From Inquilinus limosus DSM 16000 (GTDB lineage Bacteria; Pseudomonadota; Alphaproteobacteria; DSM-16000; Inquilinaceae): a DNA stretch of 64,000 nt. Positions 33,392-41,970 of this stretch are shown here, in pieces. The translations under genes and the position numbers were made by a program. The notes beneath the pieces were generated by a model. That model saw nothing but the letters and a program-made list of their open reading frames with translations, searched no databases and had not been told where the DNA came from. The stretch's first letter is position 1. The number at the start of each line of letters is the position of its first letter. The stretch is taken from contig NZ_AUHM01000006.1 in assembly GCF_000423185.1 (NCBI RefSeq), forward strand, positions 1-64,000, written 5' to 3'.

Positions 33392-34564
33392 TCAGGGCTC
33401 GTCGCCGAAATAGCTGGATCCCGGCTTCAGATGCGCCCGCGCCACGTCCTCGTTCAGCGTCAGCCCGTGGCCCGGCCGGTCGTTCAGGTGGATGTAGCCG
33501 TCGACGATCGGCGGGCCGCCATCGACCAGGTCGCTCCACCACGGCACGTCATGGGCGTGGAATTCCATCACCAGGAAGTTGTTCATGGCGGCGCAGACAT
33601 GGGCGCCGGCCACCGTGCCGATCGGGCTGGCCACGTTGTGCGGCGCGATCGGGATGTAATAGAGGTCGGCGTGGTCGGCGACCTTCTTGGCCTCGGCCAG
33701 CCCGCCCATCTTCGGGATGTCCGGAGCGATGATCCGCGCCGCCTGCTTCTCGATCAGCTCGCGGTAGCCGTGCTTGCGGTAGAGGTTCTCGCCGGTGCAG
33801 ATCGGTGTCTTCGTCGAATGGGTGACGTGGCGCTGCGCCTCGATGTTCTCGGGCGGCACCGGGTCCTCCAGCCACAAGAGGTCGAAGGGCTCCAGCGCCT
33901 GGGCCAGCTTGATGGCGTCGTTCACCCCGAACTTCCAGTGGGCGTCCATCGCCACCATGATCTCGGGCCCCACCGCCTCGCGCACGGCGCGGACGACGTC
34001 GACCATCCAGGCCAGCTCGCGCGACCCGATGGTGCGGTTGAACGGCTCGAACCATTGCCGCCGCGGGTTCGGGTCGTCGGAGATGTCGATGGTGTACGGG
34101 TTGCGCGTGTCGAGGTCGAACTTGATGGCGCTGAACCCGTCCGCCACCACCTCGCGCGCCTTGGCGGCGTAGGACGACGGCTCCGGCGTGTCGCCGGCGT
34201 GGCAGTCGGCATAGATCCGGATCCTGTCGCGGAAGCGGCCGCCGAAGAAGGTCGAGATCGGGGTCTGCAGCGCCTTGCCCATCAGGTCCCACAGCGCGAT
34301 CTCGATGCCGCTGATCGCGGTGACGGTGGCGCCGGCCTGCGATCCCTCGCCGGACAGGCAGCGGATCAGGATCTCGACGATCTTGCCGATGTTGACCGGA
34401 TCCTCGCCGATGATGACCGGCTTGGCCTTGTGCACCAGCTCGGCGACCCCGGCGCCCCAATAGGCCTCGCCCAGGCCGGTGATGCCGGCATCGGTCTCCA
34501 CCTTCACCAGCACCCAGGGGAAGTTCCCCGCGATGACGGCGGTGCGCAGATTGGTGATCTTCAC
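33392..34564 (-). CDS. Enolase-superfamily (mandelate racemase/muconate lactonizing) sugar-acid dehydratase-like protein
   Basis: 390 residues from GTG 34564, preceded by AAGGAAGGA. Capping domain, then a barrel with SAIKFDLD near 145 (KxD-type base), metal ligands in VAMDAHWKFG, LLWLEDPVPPE and ICTGENLYR, and the general acid/base His of IAPHNVASPIG. Length and motifs fit gluconate/galactonate/aldarate-type dehydratases of the MR subgroup. Cotranscribed with a carbohydrate ABC importer upstream and an RraA-family gene 35 bases downstream. Substrate cannot be settled from motifs. Confidence 0.88.
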   Translation of the reverse strand: MKITNLRTAVIAGNFPWVLVKVETDAGITGLGEAYWGAGVAELVHKAKPVIIGEDPVNIGKIVEILIRCLSGEGSQAGATVTAISGIEIALWDLMGKALQTPISTFFGGRFRDRIRIYADCHAGDTPEPSSYAAKAREVVADGFSAIKFDLDTRNPYTIDISDDPNPRRQWFEPFNRTIGSRELAWMVDVVRAVREAVGPEIMVAMDAHWKFGVNDAIKLAQALEPFDLLWLEDPVPPENIEAQRHVTHSTKTPICTGENLYRKHGYRELIEKQAARIIAPDIPKMGGLAEAKKVADHADLYYIPIAPHNVASPIGTVAGAHVCAAMNNFLVMEFHAHDVPWWSDLVDGGPPIVDGYIHLNDRPGHGLTLNEDVARAHLKPGSSYFGDEP

Positions 34565-34617
34565 GGGTCCTTCCTTCCCTCCGAGAGCCGGCCCGCTTGA
34601 TCGGGCCGATTGATGCG

Positions 34618-35715
34618 TCAGCCGGCCGGCAGCGCCTGGCCGGTCTTGCCGTCGAACAGGTGCAGCTTCTGCTGGTCGAATTCGAGCCAGACCGGCTGAT
34701 CGATCCCCAGCTTGACGTCGGGCGTGACGCTGACCACCAGCGTCGCCGATCCCAGATGGACATGGGCGTAGGTGATGTCGCCGGTCGGCTCGACCGTGTA
34801 GACCCGGCCGGCGATCGCGCCCGGCACCTCTTCCCGGTGCAGCCGGATGGTGCTGTGCCGGGCGCCGAGCACGACCTCGCCGTCGGTCGCGCCTCGAGCC
34901 TTGCGGGCATTGGCGTCGGACAGGGCGCAGCGCCAGCCGTCCGGGCTCTCGATCGCGGCGCCGGTGCCGTTGCCGGCCACCCGGGCCCACACCAGGTTCA
35001 TCGCCGGGCTGCCGACGAAGCCGGCGACGAAGGTGTTGACCGGGCGCTCGAACACCTGCTCCGGCGTGTCGTATTGCTGCAGCACGCCGCCGCTCATCAC
35101 CGCCATCTTGTCGGCCATGGTGACGGCTTCCATCTGGTCGTGGGTGACGTAGATCACCGTCGCCCCCAGATCCTGGTGGAAGCGCTTCAGCTCCGCCCGC
35201 ATCTGGGTGCGCAGCTTGGCGTCCAGGTTCGACAGCGGCTCGTCCATCAGGAAGACGCGCGGGTCGCGCACCAGGGCCCGGCCCAGCGCCACGCGCTGCT
35301 GCTGCCCGCCCGACAGCTCACGCGGCCGCCGCTCCAAGAGATGCTCGATGTCCAGAAGCTTGGCCGCGGCCCGGACCTTCCGCTCGATCTCGGCCGCCGG
35401 CAGCTTCCGCATCTTCAGCGGGAAGGCCAGGTTCTTGTAGATCGTCTTGTTCGGGTACAGCGCGTAGTTCTGGAACACCATGGCGATGTCCCGGTCCTTC
35501 GGGTCCAGGTCGTTGACCAGCCGGTCGCCGATCCGGATGTCGCCGTCGCTCAGCTCGATCAGACCGGCCACCAGGTTCAGCGTCGTCGTCTTGCCGCAGC
35601 CGGACGGGCCGACCAGGGCCACGAACTCGCCGTCCTCGACCGTCAGCGACACATGGTCGACGGCGTAGATGTCGCCGTACCGCTTGACCACGTCCCGCAG
35701 CACCACCTGCGCCAT
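34618..35715 (-). CDS. Carbohydrate ABC ATP-binding protein, MalK/UgpC-like
   Basis: 365 residues. Walker A GPSGCGKTT near 38, FQNYALYPNKTIYKN Q-loop, signature LSGGQQQR near 134, Walker B FLMDEP, H-loop VTHDQMEAVTMADKMAVM, and a C-terminal TOBE-type regulatory domain. It energises the two permeases whose genes lie directly upstream, 15 bases away. A shared ATPase for sugar importers is common, so it might serve other binding proteins as well. Confidence 0.9.
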   Translation of the reverse strand: MAQVVLRDVVKRYGDIYAVDHVSLTVEDGEFVALVGPSGCGKTTTLNLVAGLIELSDGDIRIGDRLVNDLDPKDRDIAMVFQNYALYPNKTIYKNLAFPLKMRKLPAAEIERKVRAAAKLLDIEHLLERRPRELSGGQQQRVALGRALVRDPRVFLMDEPLSNLDAKLRTQMRAELKRFHQDLGATVIYVTHDQMEAVTMADKMAVMSGGVLQQYDTPEQVFERPVNTFVAGFVGSPAMNLVWARVAGNGTGAAIESPDGWRCALSDANARKARGATDGEVVLGARHSTIRLHREEVPGAIAGRVYTVEPTGDITYAHVHLGSATLVVSVTPDVKLGIDQPVWLEFDQQKLHLFDGKTGQALPAG

Positions 35716-35730
35716 GGGCTCCCCTTCTCG

Positions 35731-36621
35731 TCAGGACTTGACCGCGCCTTCGGTCAGGGCGCGGACGAAGTATTTCTGCAGGACCAGGAACAGCACGACG
35801 ACCGGCACGCTCATGATGAACGAGGCCGCCATCAGCCCGGGCCAGTTGGTCGCGTATTCGGTGAAGAAGCGTTCCAGCCCGACCGGCAGGGTCAGCTTGC
35901 TCTTGTCGTTGATGAAGGTCAGGGCATAGACGTATTCGTTCCACGCCAGGACGAAGGAATAGATCGCGGTGGCGATGATGCCGGGCGAGGACAGCGGCAT
36001 GACCACCAGGAGAAAGGCCTGGAACCGCGTGGCGCCGTCGATCCGCGCCGCCTGCTCGAGCTGCACCGGGATGTTGTCGTAGAAGCCCTTCAGCAGCCAG
36101 ATCGACAGCGGCAGGCCGAAGGTCAGGTAGGTCAGGATCAGCGACCATGCCGTGTTCACCAGCCCCATCCACTTCATCATGATGAACAGCGGCATCAGGA
36201 AGACCACGGCCGGAAACATGTTCCGGACCAGGACCGCGTAGAACAGCAGCTTGCGGCCGGGGAAGCGGAAGCGCGAGAAGGCGTAGGCCGCCGGCACCGC
36301 GATGACGACGCCGAGGATCGTGGTCGCGGTCGAGACCAGGATGCTGTTCAGCAGGTAGTGCAGGAACTCCTGCCCGACCTCGTTGGCGGGGGAGAGCAGG
36401 CGCGTGTACTGCTCCAGCGTCGGCTCCGACGGGATCCATTCCGGCGGATACTGCAGCGCCGCGAACTGGGTCTTCACCGAGGTCAGCAGCATCCAGGCCA
36501 TCGGCAGCACGGTGAAGATGCCGAGCAGGACCAGGTAGACGATGCGGGCCGCGCCCCAGGGGCCGGTCCGGCCGCGGCGGCGCTTCGGGGCGGGCCGCTG
36601 TTCCAGCGTCACGGCGCTCAT
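35731..36621 (-). CDS. Carbohydrate ABC permease, MalG-like
   Basis: 296 residues from ATG 36621, ATGA-overlapping the upstream permease stop. Six spans; EAA loop EQAARIDGATRFQAFLLVVM near 200. A long periplasmic loop follows the first span (residues about 50-85). Second membrane subunit of the sugar-acid importer. Confidence 0.9.
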   Translation of the reverse strand: MSAVTLEQRPAPKRRRGRTGPWGAARIVYLVLLGIFTVLPMAWMLLTSVKTQFAALQYPPEWIPSEPTLEQYTRLLSPANEVGQEFLHYLLNSILVSTATTILGVVIAVPAAYAFSRFRFPGRKLLFYAVLVRNMFPAVVFLMPLFIMMKWMGLVNTAWSLILTYLTFGLPLSIWLLKGFYDNIPVQLEQAARIDGATRFQAFLLVVMPLSSPGIIATAIYSFVLAWNEYVYALTFINDKSKLTLPVGLERFFTEYATNWPGLMAASFIMSVPVVVLFLVLQKYFVRALTEGAVKS

Positions 36622-37580
36622 TCCGGCCGCCTCCCGTCGCCCCGGGTCAGCGCCCGGACGTAGAACCAGCCCAGCGCCATCATCACCACGAACAGGATCA
36701 CCGAATAGGCCGAGGCGATGCCGAAGCGGATGCGGCCGAAGGCCAGCTGGTAGATCTGGGTGATCCAGATGTCGGAGGACCCGGCCGGGCCGCCGCCGGT
36801 CATGATCCAGGGAATGGTGAAGCCGTTCAGGTTGGTGACCAGCAGCAGCAGCACGGTCACCAGCGTCACCCCCTTCAGATGCGGCATGGTGATGTGCCAG
36901 AAGCGCTGCCAGGCGCCGGCGCCGTCGACCTTGGCGGCGCGGTGCAGCTCGTCCGGCACGGTCTGCAGCCCGGCCAGCAGCATGATCATGGCGAAGGGGA
37001 ACTCCTTCCAGATGTTGACCACGATCAGCGACGGCAGGGAGGTGTGGACGTTGTCCAGGAAGTTGATCGGCGTCTCGGTGATGCCGAAGGCCACCGACAG
37101 CGCGCCGATCACGCCGAAATCGCTGTGGTACAGCCAGCGCCAGACATAGGAGGCGGCGACCGCGCTGATCACGTAGGGGATCAGGAACAGACCCCGCAGC
37201 ATGCCGCGGCCGATGAAATAGCTGTTCAGCGACAGGGCGGCGCCGAGCCCGAGGATGAAGGCGAAGAAGGTCGAGAACACCGTCCAGATCAGGGTGTTGA
37301 TCGTGACTTCCCGGAAGCTGTCGCTGCCCAGGATGCGGCTGTAGTTGTCGAGGCCGACATAGGTCTTGTCGGCCATGGCCAGGCTGGGCGGGGTGTTGAA
37401 GAAGGACAGATAGATGGTGTCGTAGATCGGATAGCCGATCACCAGCAGCATCACCACGAAGGCCGGCAGGATGTAGAGATAGTCGGCCCAGTGGCGGGCG
37501 ATGCGCCGCAACAGGCCGGGGCGGCGGCGGGGCGCCGCCCGCGCCCGGGGCGCATCGTCCTGCGCGGCAGCCATGGTCAC
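36618..37580 (-). CDS. Carbohydrate ABC permease, MalF/UgpA-like
   Basis: 320 residues from GTG 37580, preferred over ATG 37574 because AAGGAG lies 8 bases upstream of the GTG. Six spans after a basic cytoplasmic N-terminus; EAA loop HRAAKVDGAGAWQRFWHITM near 225. First membrane subunit of the importer, downstream of the Tat-exported binding protein. Confidence 0.88.
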   Translation of the reverse strand: MTMAAAQDDAPRARAAPRRRPGLLRRIARHWADYLYILPAFVVMLLVIGYPIYDTIYLSFFNTPPSLAMADKTYVGLDNYSRILGSDSFREVTINTLIWTVFSTFFAFILGLGAALSLNSYFIGRGMLRGLFLIPYVISAVAASYVWRWLYHSDFGVIGALSVAFGITETPINFLDNVHTSLPSLIVVNIWKEFPFAMIMLLAGLQTVPDELHRAAKVDGAGAWQRFWHITMPHLKGVTLVTVLLLLVTNLNGFTIPWIMTGGGPAGSSDIWITQIYQLAFGRIRFGIASAYSVILFVVMMALGWFYVRALTRGDGRRPE

Positions 37581-37654
37581 GCCCGACTCTCCTTTGCAGG
37601 GGGAACGGGGCCGGCCGGCGCCTCAGGCACCGGCCGGGTGCGGGACGGATGGGC

Positions 37655-39160
37655 CTAGAGGCCCGACAGCAGGTCCTTGATCTTGCTGGCGGCGTCGTCG
37701 GCCGCCTCGGCCACGGTCATCTTCCCGGTCAGCGCGTTCTGCATCATGTTCGGGACGATGATGTTCATGATCTCCGCCGATTCCGGGATCACCGGGAAGG
37801 GGATCCCGCTCGGCAGCATCGAGGTGGTGACGTTCAGGAACTTGATCTCGTCCAGCCGCTGCTTCATCCATTTGGTGCGGAAGCCGCGGGTGTTGCCGGG
37901 GTTGGAGGCGACCCAGGCCACCTTGGTCGACCATTCCGGCCCGGTGGCGAAGGCGACGAAGGCGCGGGCGGCGTCCATGTCCAGCCCGCCATCGACCACA
38001 TCCGGGTTGAAGATGTGGGCGTTGGAGCCGCCGAACACCACGGCGCGCCGCACCGGCCCCTTCGGGATCAGCCCGTAGCGCATGTTCGCCACCACCGCCT
38101 CGGCCACCTTCTTGTCCGCGCCGGTCGCCTTCTTGGCGCGGTCCAGCATGGTCGCGTATTCCGCCGGATGGCTGATCATCATCGCCAGCTGGCCGGCGAT
38201 GAACGGATCCTGGTTCTCGGTCTGGGTGTTGGTCAGGGCCGAGGTCGGCACCGACTTGTCCCGGACGTACATGTCGTAGGAGGCCTGCAGCGCGGCCTTG
38301 GAGCCGTCATTGTTGATGTAGACCTCCTGGTAGGTCGGGTTCGCCTCGGCCTCGTCCAGCGCGCCCCCGCCATAGGCCCAGCATTGCGGCATGAAGCGGA
38401 ACGGCGTGTTGCCGGCATTGGGCCGGGCCACCAGGCCGTAGCCGTTCTTGCCGGTCTTGTCCTTGATCTGCTTGGAATAGGCGACGAGGTCGTCCCAGGT
38501 CGCGGGCGGGCTTTCGGGGTCGAGGCCGGCCTCCTGGAAGATCCCGGCATTCCAGATCAGGGCCATGGTCTCGTTGTTGGTCGGCACCCCGTAGGTCCTG
38601 TCCTTCCAGGTCACCGACTTCATCGCGCCGGGCCAGAAATCGGCGGTGCGGTGGCCGACCATCTCCGGCGACAGCTCGCTCAACTGGCCCTTGGCCGCGA
38701 ACTCCACGCCCCACAGGATCGGCAGCTTCGCCACCATCGGCGCGGCGTTGCCGAGCGCCGCGGCGCGCAGCTTGTTCAGCATCTGGTTGTAGTCGAGGTT
38801 CTGCTTCTCGACCGTGATGTTCGGATAGGTCTTGGCGAAGGCTTCCCAGAACTGGGCGTCGATCTCATGGTCGATCCGGGGCGACGCCTCGTTCGGCCCG
38901 ACCCACCAGTAGGTCAGCCGGCCCTTGTGGTCGAGCGGCACCACCTTGGCGCATTCGGCCGCGGTGTCGACCTCGACCGTGCCGGCGATGCTGTTGATGT
39001 AGTCCGGCGTCCAGTTCGCGGTGTCGATGCCGGTGTCCTGCGCCAGGGCGCCGAGCGGGCGGAGGCCCGCGGCCAGCGCTCCGGCCCCGGCGGCATAGCC
39101 GAGGAAACGGCGACGGTCGACGACATGGGGAAAGAGGTCACCTGCATGAGGCTTGGTCAT
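37655..39160 (-). CDS. Tat-exported carbohydrate ABC substrate-binding protein
   Basis: 501 residues from ATG 39160, preceded by GGGAGGA. The signal carries a twin-arginine motif (DRRRFLGYAAGAGALAAGL) with cleavage near GALAQD, so it is exported folded. Family 1 solute-binding fold follows (GRLTYWWVGPNEAS, then YGVPTNNETMALIWNAGIFQ). At about 455 mature residues it is somewhat longer than typical sugar-binding proteins. First gene of the importer/enolase/RraA unit, with a LacI-type box about 105 bases upstream. Confidence 0.87.
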   Translation of the reverse strand: MTKPHAGDLFPHVVDRRRFLGYAAGAGALAAGLRPLGALAQDTGIDTANWTPDYINSIAGTVEVDTAAECAKVVPLDHKGRLTYWWVGPNEASPRIDHEIDAQFWEAFAKTYPNITVEKQNLDYNQMLNKLRAAALGNAAPMVAKLPILWGVEFAAKGQLSELSPEMVGHRTADFWPGAMKSVTWKDRTYGVPTNNETMALIWNAGIFQEAGLDPESPPATWDDLVAYSKQIKDKTGKNGYGLVARPNAGNTPFRFMPQCWAYGGGALDEAEANPTYQEVYINNDGSKAALQASYDMYVRDKSVPTSALTNTQTENQDPFIAGQLAMMISHPAEYATMLDRAKKATGADKKVAEAVVANMRYGLIPKGPVRRAVVFGGSNAHIFNPDVVDGGLDMDAARAFVAFATGPEWSTKVAWVASNPGNTRGFRTKWMKQRLDEIKFLNVTTSMLPSGIPFPVIPESAEIMNIIVPNMMQNALTGKMTVAEAADDAASKIKDLLSGL

Positions 39161-39263
39161 GAGCGGTCCTCCCAATGGCCTCGCTTGTCGTCTGCGAGTT
39201 CCGGTCAGCCTAGGCTTCGGGGGTAAAACGCGTCAAGGATCAGTGCGCAACAACTTGCGGTTT

Positions 39264-39280
39264 TTGTTATGTTGTTAGCC
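39264..39280 (-). promoter_or_regulatory. Candidate LacI-type operator upstream of the sugar-acid importer
   Basis: TTGTTATGTTGTTAGCC (plus strand) resembles the TTGC-N5-GTTAGG box seen at two other promoters near the LacI gene, ending in the shared GTTAG. A GCAACAACTTGC stretch at 39247-39258 adds a further half-site. It lies in the 143-base spacer between the enolase-superfamily gene and the binding-protein gene. Weaker than the other two sites. Confidence 0.4.
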
Positions 39281-39303
39281 GGGAACATTCCTCGACCGAC
39301 CGT

Positions 39304-40500
39304 TCAGTCGAAGAATGCCTTGTCCTCTTCGGTCAGATACTGCCGGGCACGCTCGGGGTTGATGTCGACGCCCATGCCGGGCCGGTCCCAGACCTCGATC
39401 AGCCCGTTGCGGACGATCGGGTTCGGCAGGCCGTCGACGATGTCGTACCACCAGGCCGGGTTGCCGCTCGGATACTCGAAGGCGATGAAGTTGTTCGGCA
39501 GCGTGGCCGAGACCTGGACCAGCGCGGCCAGGCCGAGCAGGCCGTTGCCGGTGCCGTGCGGCGCCATCAGGATGCCGTGCAGGTTGGCGTATTCGGCGAT
39601 CCATTTCAGCTCGGCGATGCCGCCGACATCGCAGGGGTCGGGGCCGACCACGTTCACCGCATGGCCTTCGATCAGCGCCTTGAAGTTCTGGCGCAGATAG
39701 ATCTGCTCGCCGGTGTGGATCGGGGTCGAGGTGGCGAGGGTCACCTCGCGATACACGTCGGCGTTGACATAGGGCACGTAGTCGCCGGTGATCAGGTCCT
39801 CGAGCCAGAGCAGGTTGTATCGCTCGACCGCGCGGGCGAAGCGGATCGCGTCCGGCACCATCCAGCCCGGCCCGCAATCCAGCGCCAGCGCGACCTTGTC
39901 GCCCAGCACCTCCTTCATCGCCGCGACGCAGTCGACCATGTGCTTCAGGCCGCGTTCGGTGATCAGCCCGGAATCCATCGCGCCGTGGAACACGCTCTGC
40001 CCCGGCGTGCCGTAGTAGAAGTCCGGCACCTCCCGCTTCATCGGGCTGTGGAAGCCGATGCCCTGCTTGATCATGGTGAAGCCCTCGGGCAGGGCCATCT
40101 GCCGCTTGGCATCCTTGGCATAGTGCTCGGGCTGATAGCCGTCCATCGGCACGCGCAGCGAGCCGTTGTAGACCCGGACATGGTCGCGCACCTTGCCGCC
40201 GAGCAGCCGGTGCACCGGCAATCCCGCCGCCTTGCCGGCGACATCCCACAGCGCCATCTCGATGGCGCTGACCGCGCTGCCCCAGGGCTTGAAGGCGCCG
40301 CGCTGGCGGATCCGCAGCATGGCCCGCTCGACCAGGGTCGGGTCCTCGCCGATCAGGGCGTCGCGGAAATGCAGGATATGCGGCTTCAGATAGGGCTTGT
40401 AGGATTCGACCTCGCCATAGCCGCTGAGGCCCTCATCGGTGACGATGCGCACGATCGGATTCTTGCCGATCACGGCGCATTTCAGATCGACGATCTTCAT
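39304..40500 (-). CDS. Enolase-superfamily sugar-acid dehydratase-like protein
   Basis: 398 residues from ATG 40500. MR-type motifs: MIKQGIGF near 145, ALDCGPGWMVPD metal Asp, LLWLEDLITG metal Glu, IHTGEQIY metal Glu, MAPHGTGNGLLG with the catalytic His. The insert near 150-180 (PMKREVPDFYYGTPG) sets it apart from the neighbouring paralogues, suggesting another substrate. It precedes the importer operon with a 143-base spacer holding a LacI-like box, and has its own stronger box upstream at 40602-40636. Confidence 0.87.
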   Translation of the reverse strand: MKIVDLKCAVIGKNPIVRIVTDEGLSGYGEVESYKPYLKPHILHFRDALIGEDPTLVERAMLRIRQRGAFKPWGSAVSAIEMALWDVAGKAAGLPVHRLLGGKVRDHVRVYNGSLRVPMDGYQPEHYAKDAKRQMALPEGFTMIKQGIGFHSPMKREVPDFYYGTPGQSVFHGAMDSGLITERGLKHMVDCVAAMKEVLGDKVALALDCGPGWMVPDAIRFARAVERYNLLWLEDLITGDYVPYVNADVYREVTLATSTPIHTGEQIYLRQNFKALIEGHAVNVVGPDPCDVGGIAELKWIAEYANLHGILMAPHGTGNGLLGLAALVQVSATLPNNFIAFEYPSGNPAWWYDIVDGLPNPIVRNGLIEVWDRPGMGVDINPERARQYLTEEDKAFFD

Positions 40501-40601
40501 GTCCTGGGCGCCCCGCTTGGTCGGGGACGGGCGCTGCCGCCCACCCGGTGTTTCCTCTCCGCTGCCCTTTTTATGTCCGATCTAGGCAGGCGAAGGGCGA
40601 G

Positions 40602-40636
40602 CCTAACACAGGCAAGAAGCATTGCAACTTGTTAGG
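40602..40636. promoter_or_regulatory. Candidate LacI operator, paired inverted half-sites
   Basis: CCTAAC-N4-GCAA at 40602-40615 faces TTGC-N5-GTTAGG at 40622-40636, giving an inverted pair of the same half-site. It stands about 100 bases upstream of the minus-strand enolase-superfamily gene start at 40500. The same elements recur at 41936-41950 beside the LacI gene. Binding is inferred from recurrence. Confidence 0.55.
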
Positions 40637-40665
40637 TGCCCTGGTCTGCGAGAATACCCAAAACC

Positions 40666-40749
40666 GTCATGGCGAGCGCAGCGAAGCCATCCAGGGCCGC
40701 TCGCACCGGCCCCTGGATGGCTTCGTCGGCTTCGTCTCCTCGCAATGAC
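40666..40749. repeat. Palindromic intergenic repeat, family A copy 1
   Basis: GTCATGGCGAGCGCAGCGAA pairs across a short centre with GCTTCGTCTCCTCGCAATGAC, with CCATCCAGGG/CCCTGGATGG inside. Near-identical units lie at 44586-44673 and 52073-52150, and diverged ones at 47749-47845 and 47919-48014. It sits between the LacI gene end and the LacI box. Likely a dispersed REP/BIME-like unit able to form a hairpin. Confidence 0.8.
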
Positions 40750-40779
40750 AGAGAGGGAGGGAAGGATGAAAAGCTCTGC

Positions 40780-41817
40780 CTATGTCGCCGCCTTCGCCCG
40801 CTTCAGCACCGGCGCGAGCCAGGTCGTCGGCGCCGCCGGGCCGGTCGAGGCCCGGGTGACGATCTCGGCCACCAGCGCCAGGCGCACCGGCGGCCGGGAA
40901 GCGGCCTCGGCGTCGCCCAGCCGGTCGGCGATGCAGCGGACCATGGCGGCGCCGATCTCGACCTGCGGCGTCCGCACCGTGGTCAGCCGCGGCGACACCT
41001 GCGAGGCCGCGGCGAAGTCGTTGAAGCCGACGACCGAGATGTCCTCGGGCACGCGGAGGCCCAGGCGCAGCAGGTCCGAGATCACGTTCACGGCGATGCC
41101 GTCATGGGCGCAGAACAGCGCCGTCGGCGCGCCGCCGCGCCGCAGATGGGCGAGGAAGGCGTCGCGGAAGCCCTCGGCCTCGTCGAAGACGATGTCCTCG
41201 ACCGTGGTGCCCGGCGTCTCCAGCATCCCGTCGCGGAAGCCGCGGAAGCGCTCGGCCCGGCCGAGGGGCAGGGTGCTGCCGTGGACGAAGGCCACGGCCC
41301 GATGGCCGAGGCCGGTCAGCAGACGGGCCACGCCCACGCCTGCCTCCCAGTCGGCGCCGACCACCTGGTCGATCCGCTCCATCGCGCCGACATAGGTGGC
41401 GCAGACCACCGGCAGGCCGGTGCGCGCGGCCAGGGCGGAGATCTCGTGCGGCCGCGGCACCGCCAGGATCAGCCCGGCCACGGCGCTGTCCAGCGGGCCG
41501 CCCTCGGCCAGGTGCCGGGCCTGGCGCGGCACGATCGAGAAGCCCAGCCGCTCGCCCTCGCGCTCGGCGCCGTGCAGCATGTTCAGCCACAGCTCGCTCG
41601 ACACCGGGTCGATCTCCTGGCGGATGAACAGGATCTGCCCGTTGGCTGCCGGCAGCTCCTGGCTGCGCCGATAGCCCATGCTGTGGGCGGCGCGCAGCAC
41701 CCGGCTGCGGGTGGCCTCGCCGACGCCGGACTTGCCGGACAGGGCGCGGGACACGGAGAACTTCGAGATCCCGAGCCGGTCGGCGATGTCCTGGATGGTG
41801 ACGCGGCCTGAATTCAT
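40780..41817 (-). CDS. LacI family transcriptional regulator
   Basis: 345 residues from ATG 41817; the much longer open frame to 43215 is antisense shadow of the next gene. Helix-turn-helix and hinge at 1-60 (VTIQDIADRLGISKFSVSRA, then LSGKSGVGEATRSRV), followed by a periplasmic-binding-like ligand domain with FCAHDGIAVNVISDLLRLGL and VVGFNDFAAASQVSPRLTTV. Divergent from the enolase-superfamily gene at 41971. Recurrent boxes at three promoters define a likely local regulon: both flanking enolase-type genes and the sugar importer. Confidence 0.92.
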   Translation of the reverse strand: MNSGRVTIQDIADRLGISKFSVSRALSGKSGVGEATRSRVLRAAHSMGYRRSQELPAANGQILFIRQEIDPVSSELWLNMLHGAEREGERLGFSIVPRQARHLAEGGPLDSAVAGLILAVPRPHEISALAARTGLPVVCATYVGAMERIDQVVGADWEAGVGVARLLTGLGHRAVAFVHGSTLPLGRAERFRGFRDGMLETPGTTVEDIVFDEAEGFRDAFLAHLRRGGAPTALFCAHDGIAVNVISDLLRLGLRVPEDISVVGFNDFAAASQVSPRLTTVRTPQVEIGAAMVRCIADRLGDAEAASRPPVRLALVAEIVTRASTGPAAPTTWLAPVLKRAKAAT

Positions 41818-41902
41818 GCGGTGTTGCGTTCCATGTTTGGGCCGCACCTTCTGCCGCAGCGCTCGTTCCGCCGTCAATATCGCCACGCCCGGCTGGTCCG
41901 GC

Positions 41903-41950
41903 TTGCGCAACTTGTTTGGTAATGATAGCAATTTGCCTAACGAATAGCAA
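41903..41950. promoter_or_regulatory. Candidate LacI operators in the lacI/enolase divergent spacer
   Basis: TTGCGCAACTTGTTTGG at 41903-41919 and CCTAACGAATAGCAA at 41936-41950 carry the same half-sites as 40602-40636 (TTGC/GCAA with GTTAGG/CCTAAC, one mismatch in GTTTGG). They lie 20-70 bases upstream of the plus-strand enolase-type gene and 85-130 upstream of the LacI gene, fitting autoregulation plus control of the divergent gene. Confidence 0.55.
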
Positions 41951-41970
41951 ACTGCAGCGGGGCGTGCATC

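Noticed and set aside
34597..36663. 688-codon plus-strand open frame
   Set aside because: Antisense to ATPase and permease genes with intact Walker and EAA motifs; its composition is shadow-like.
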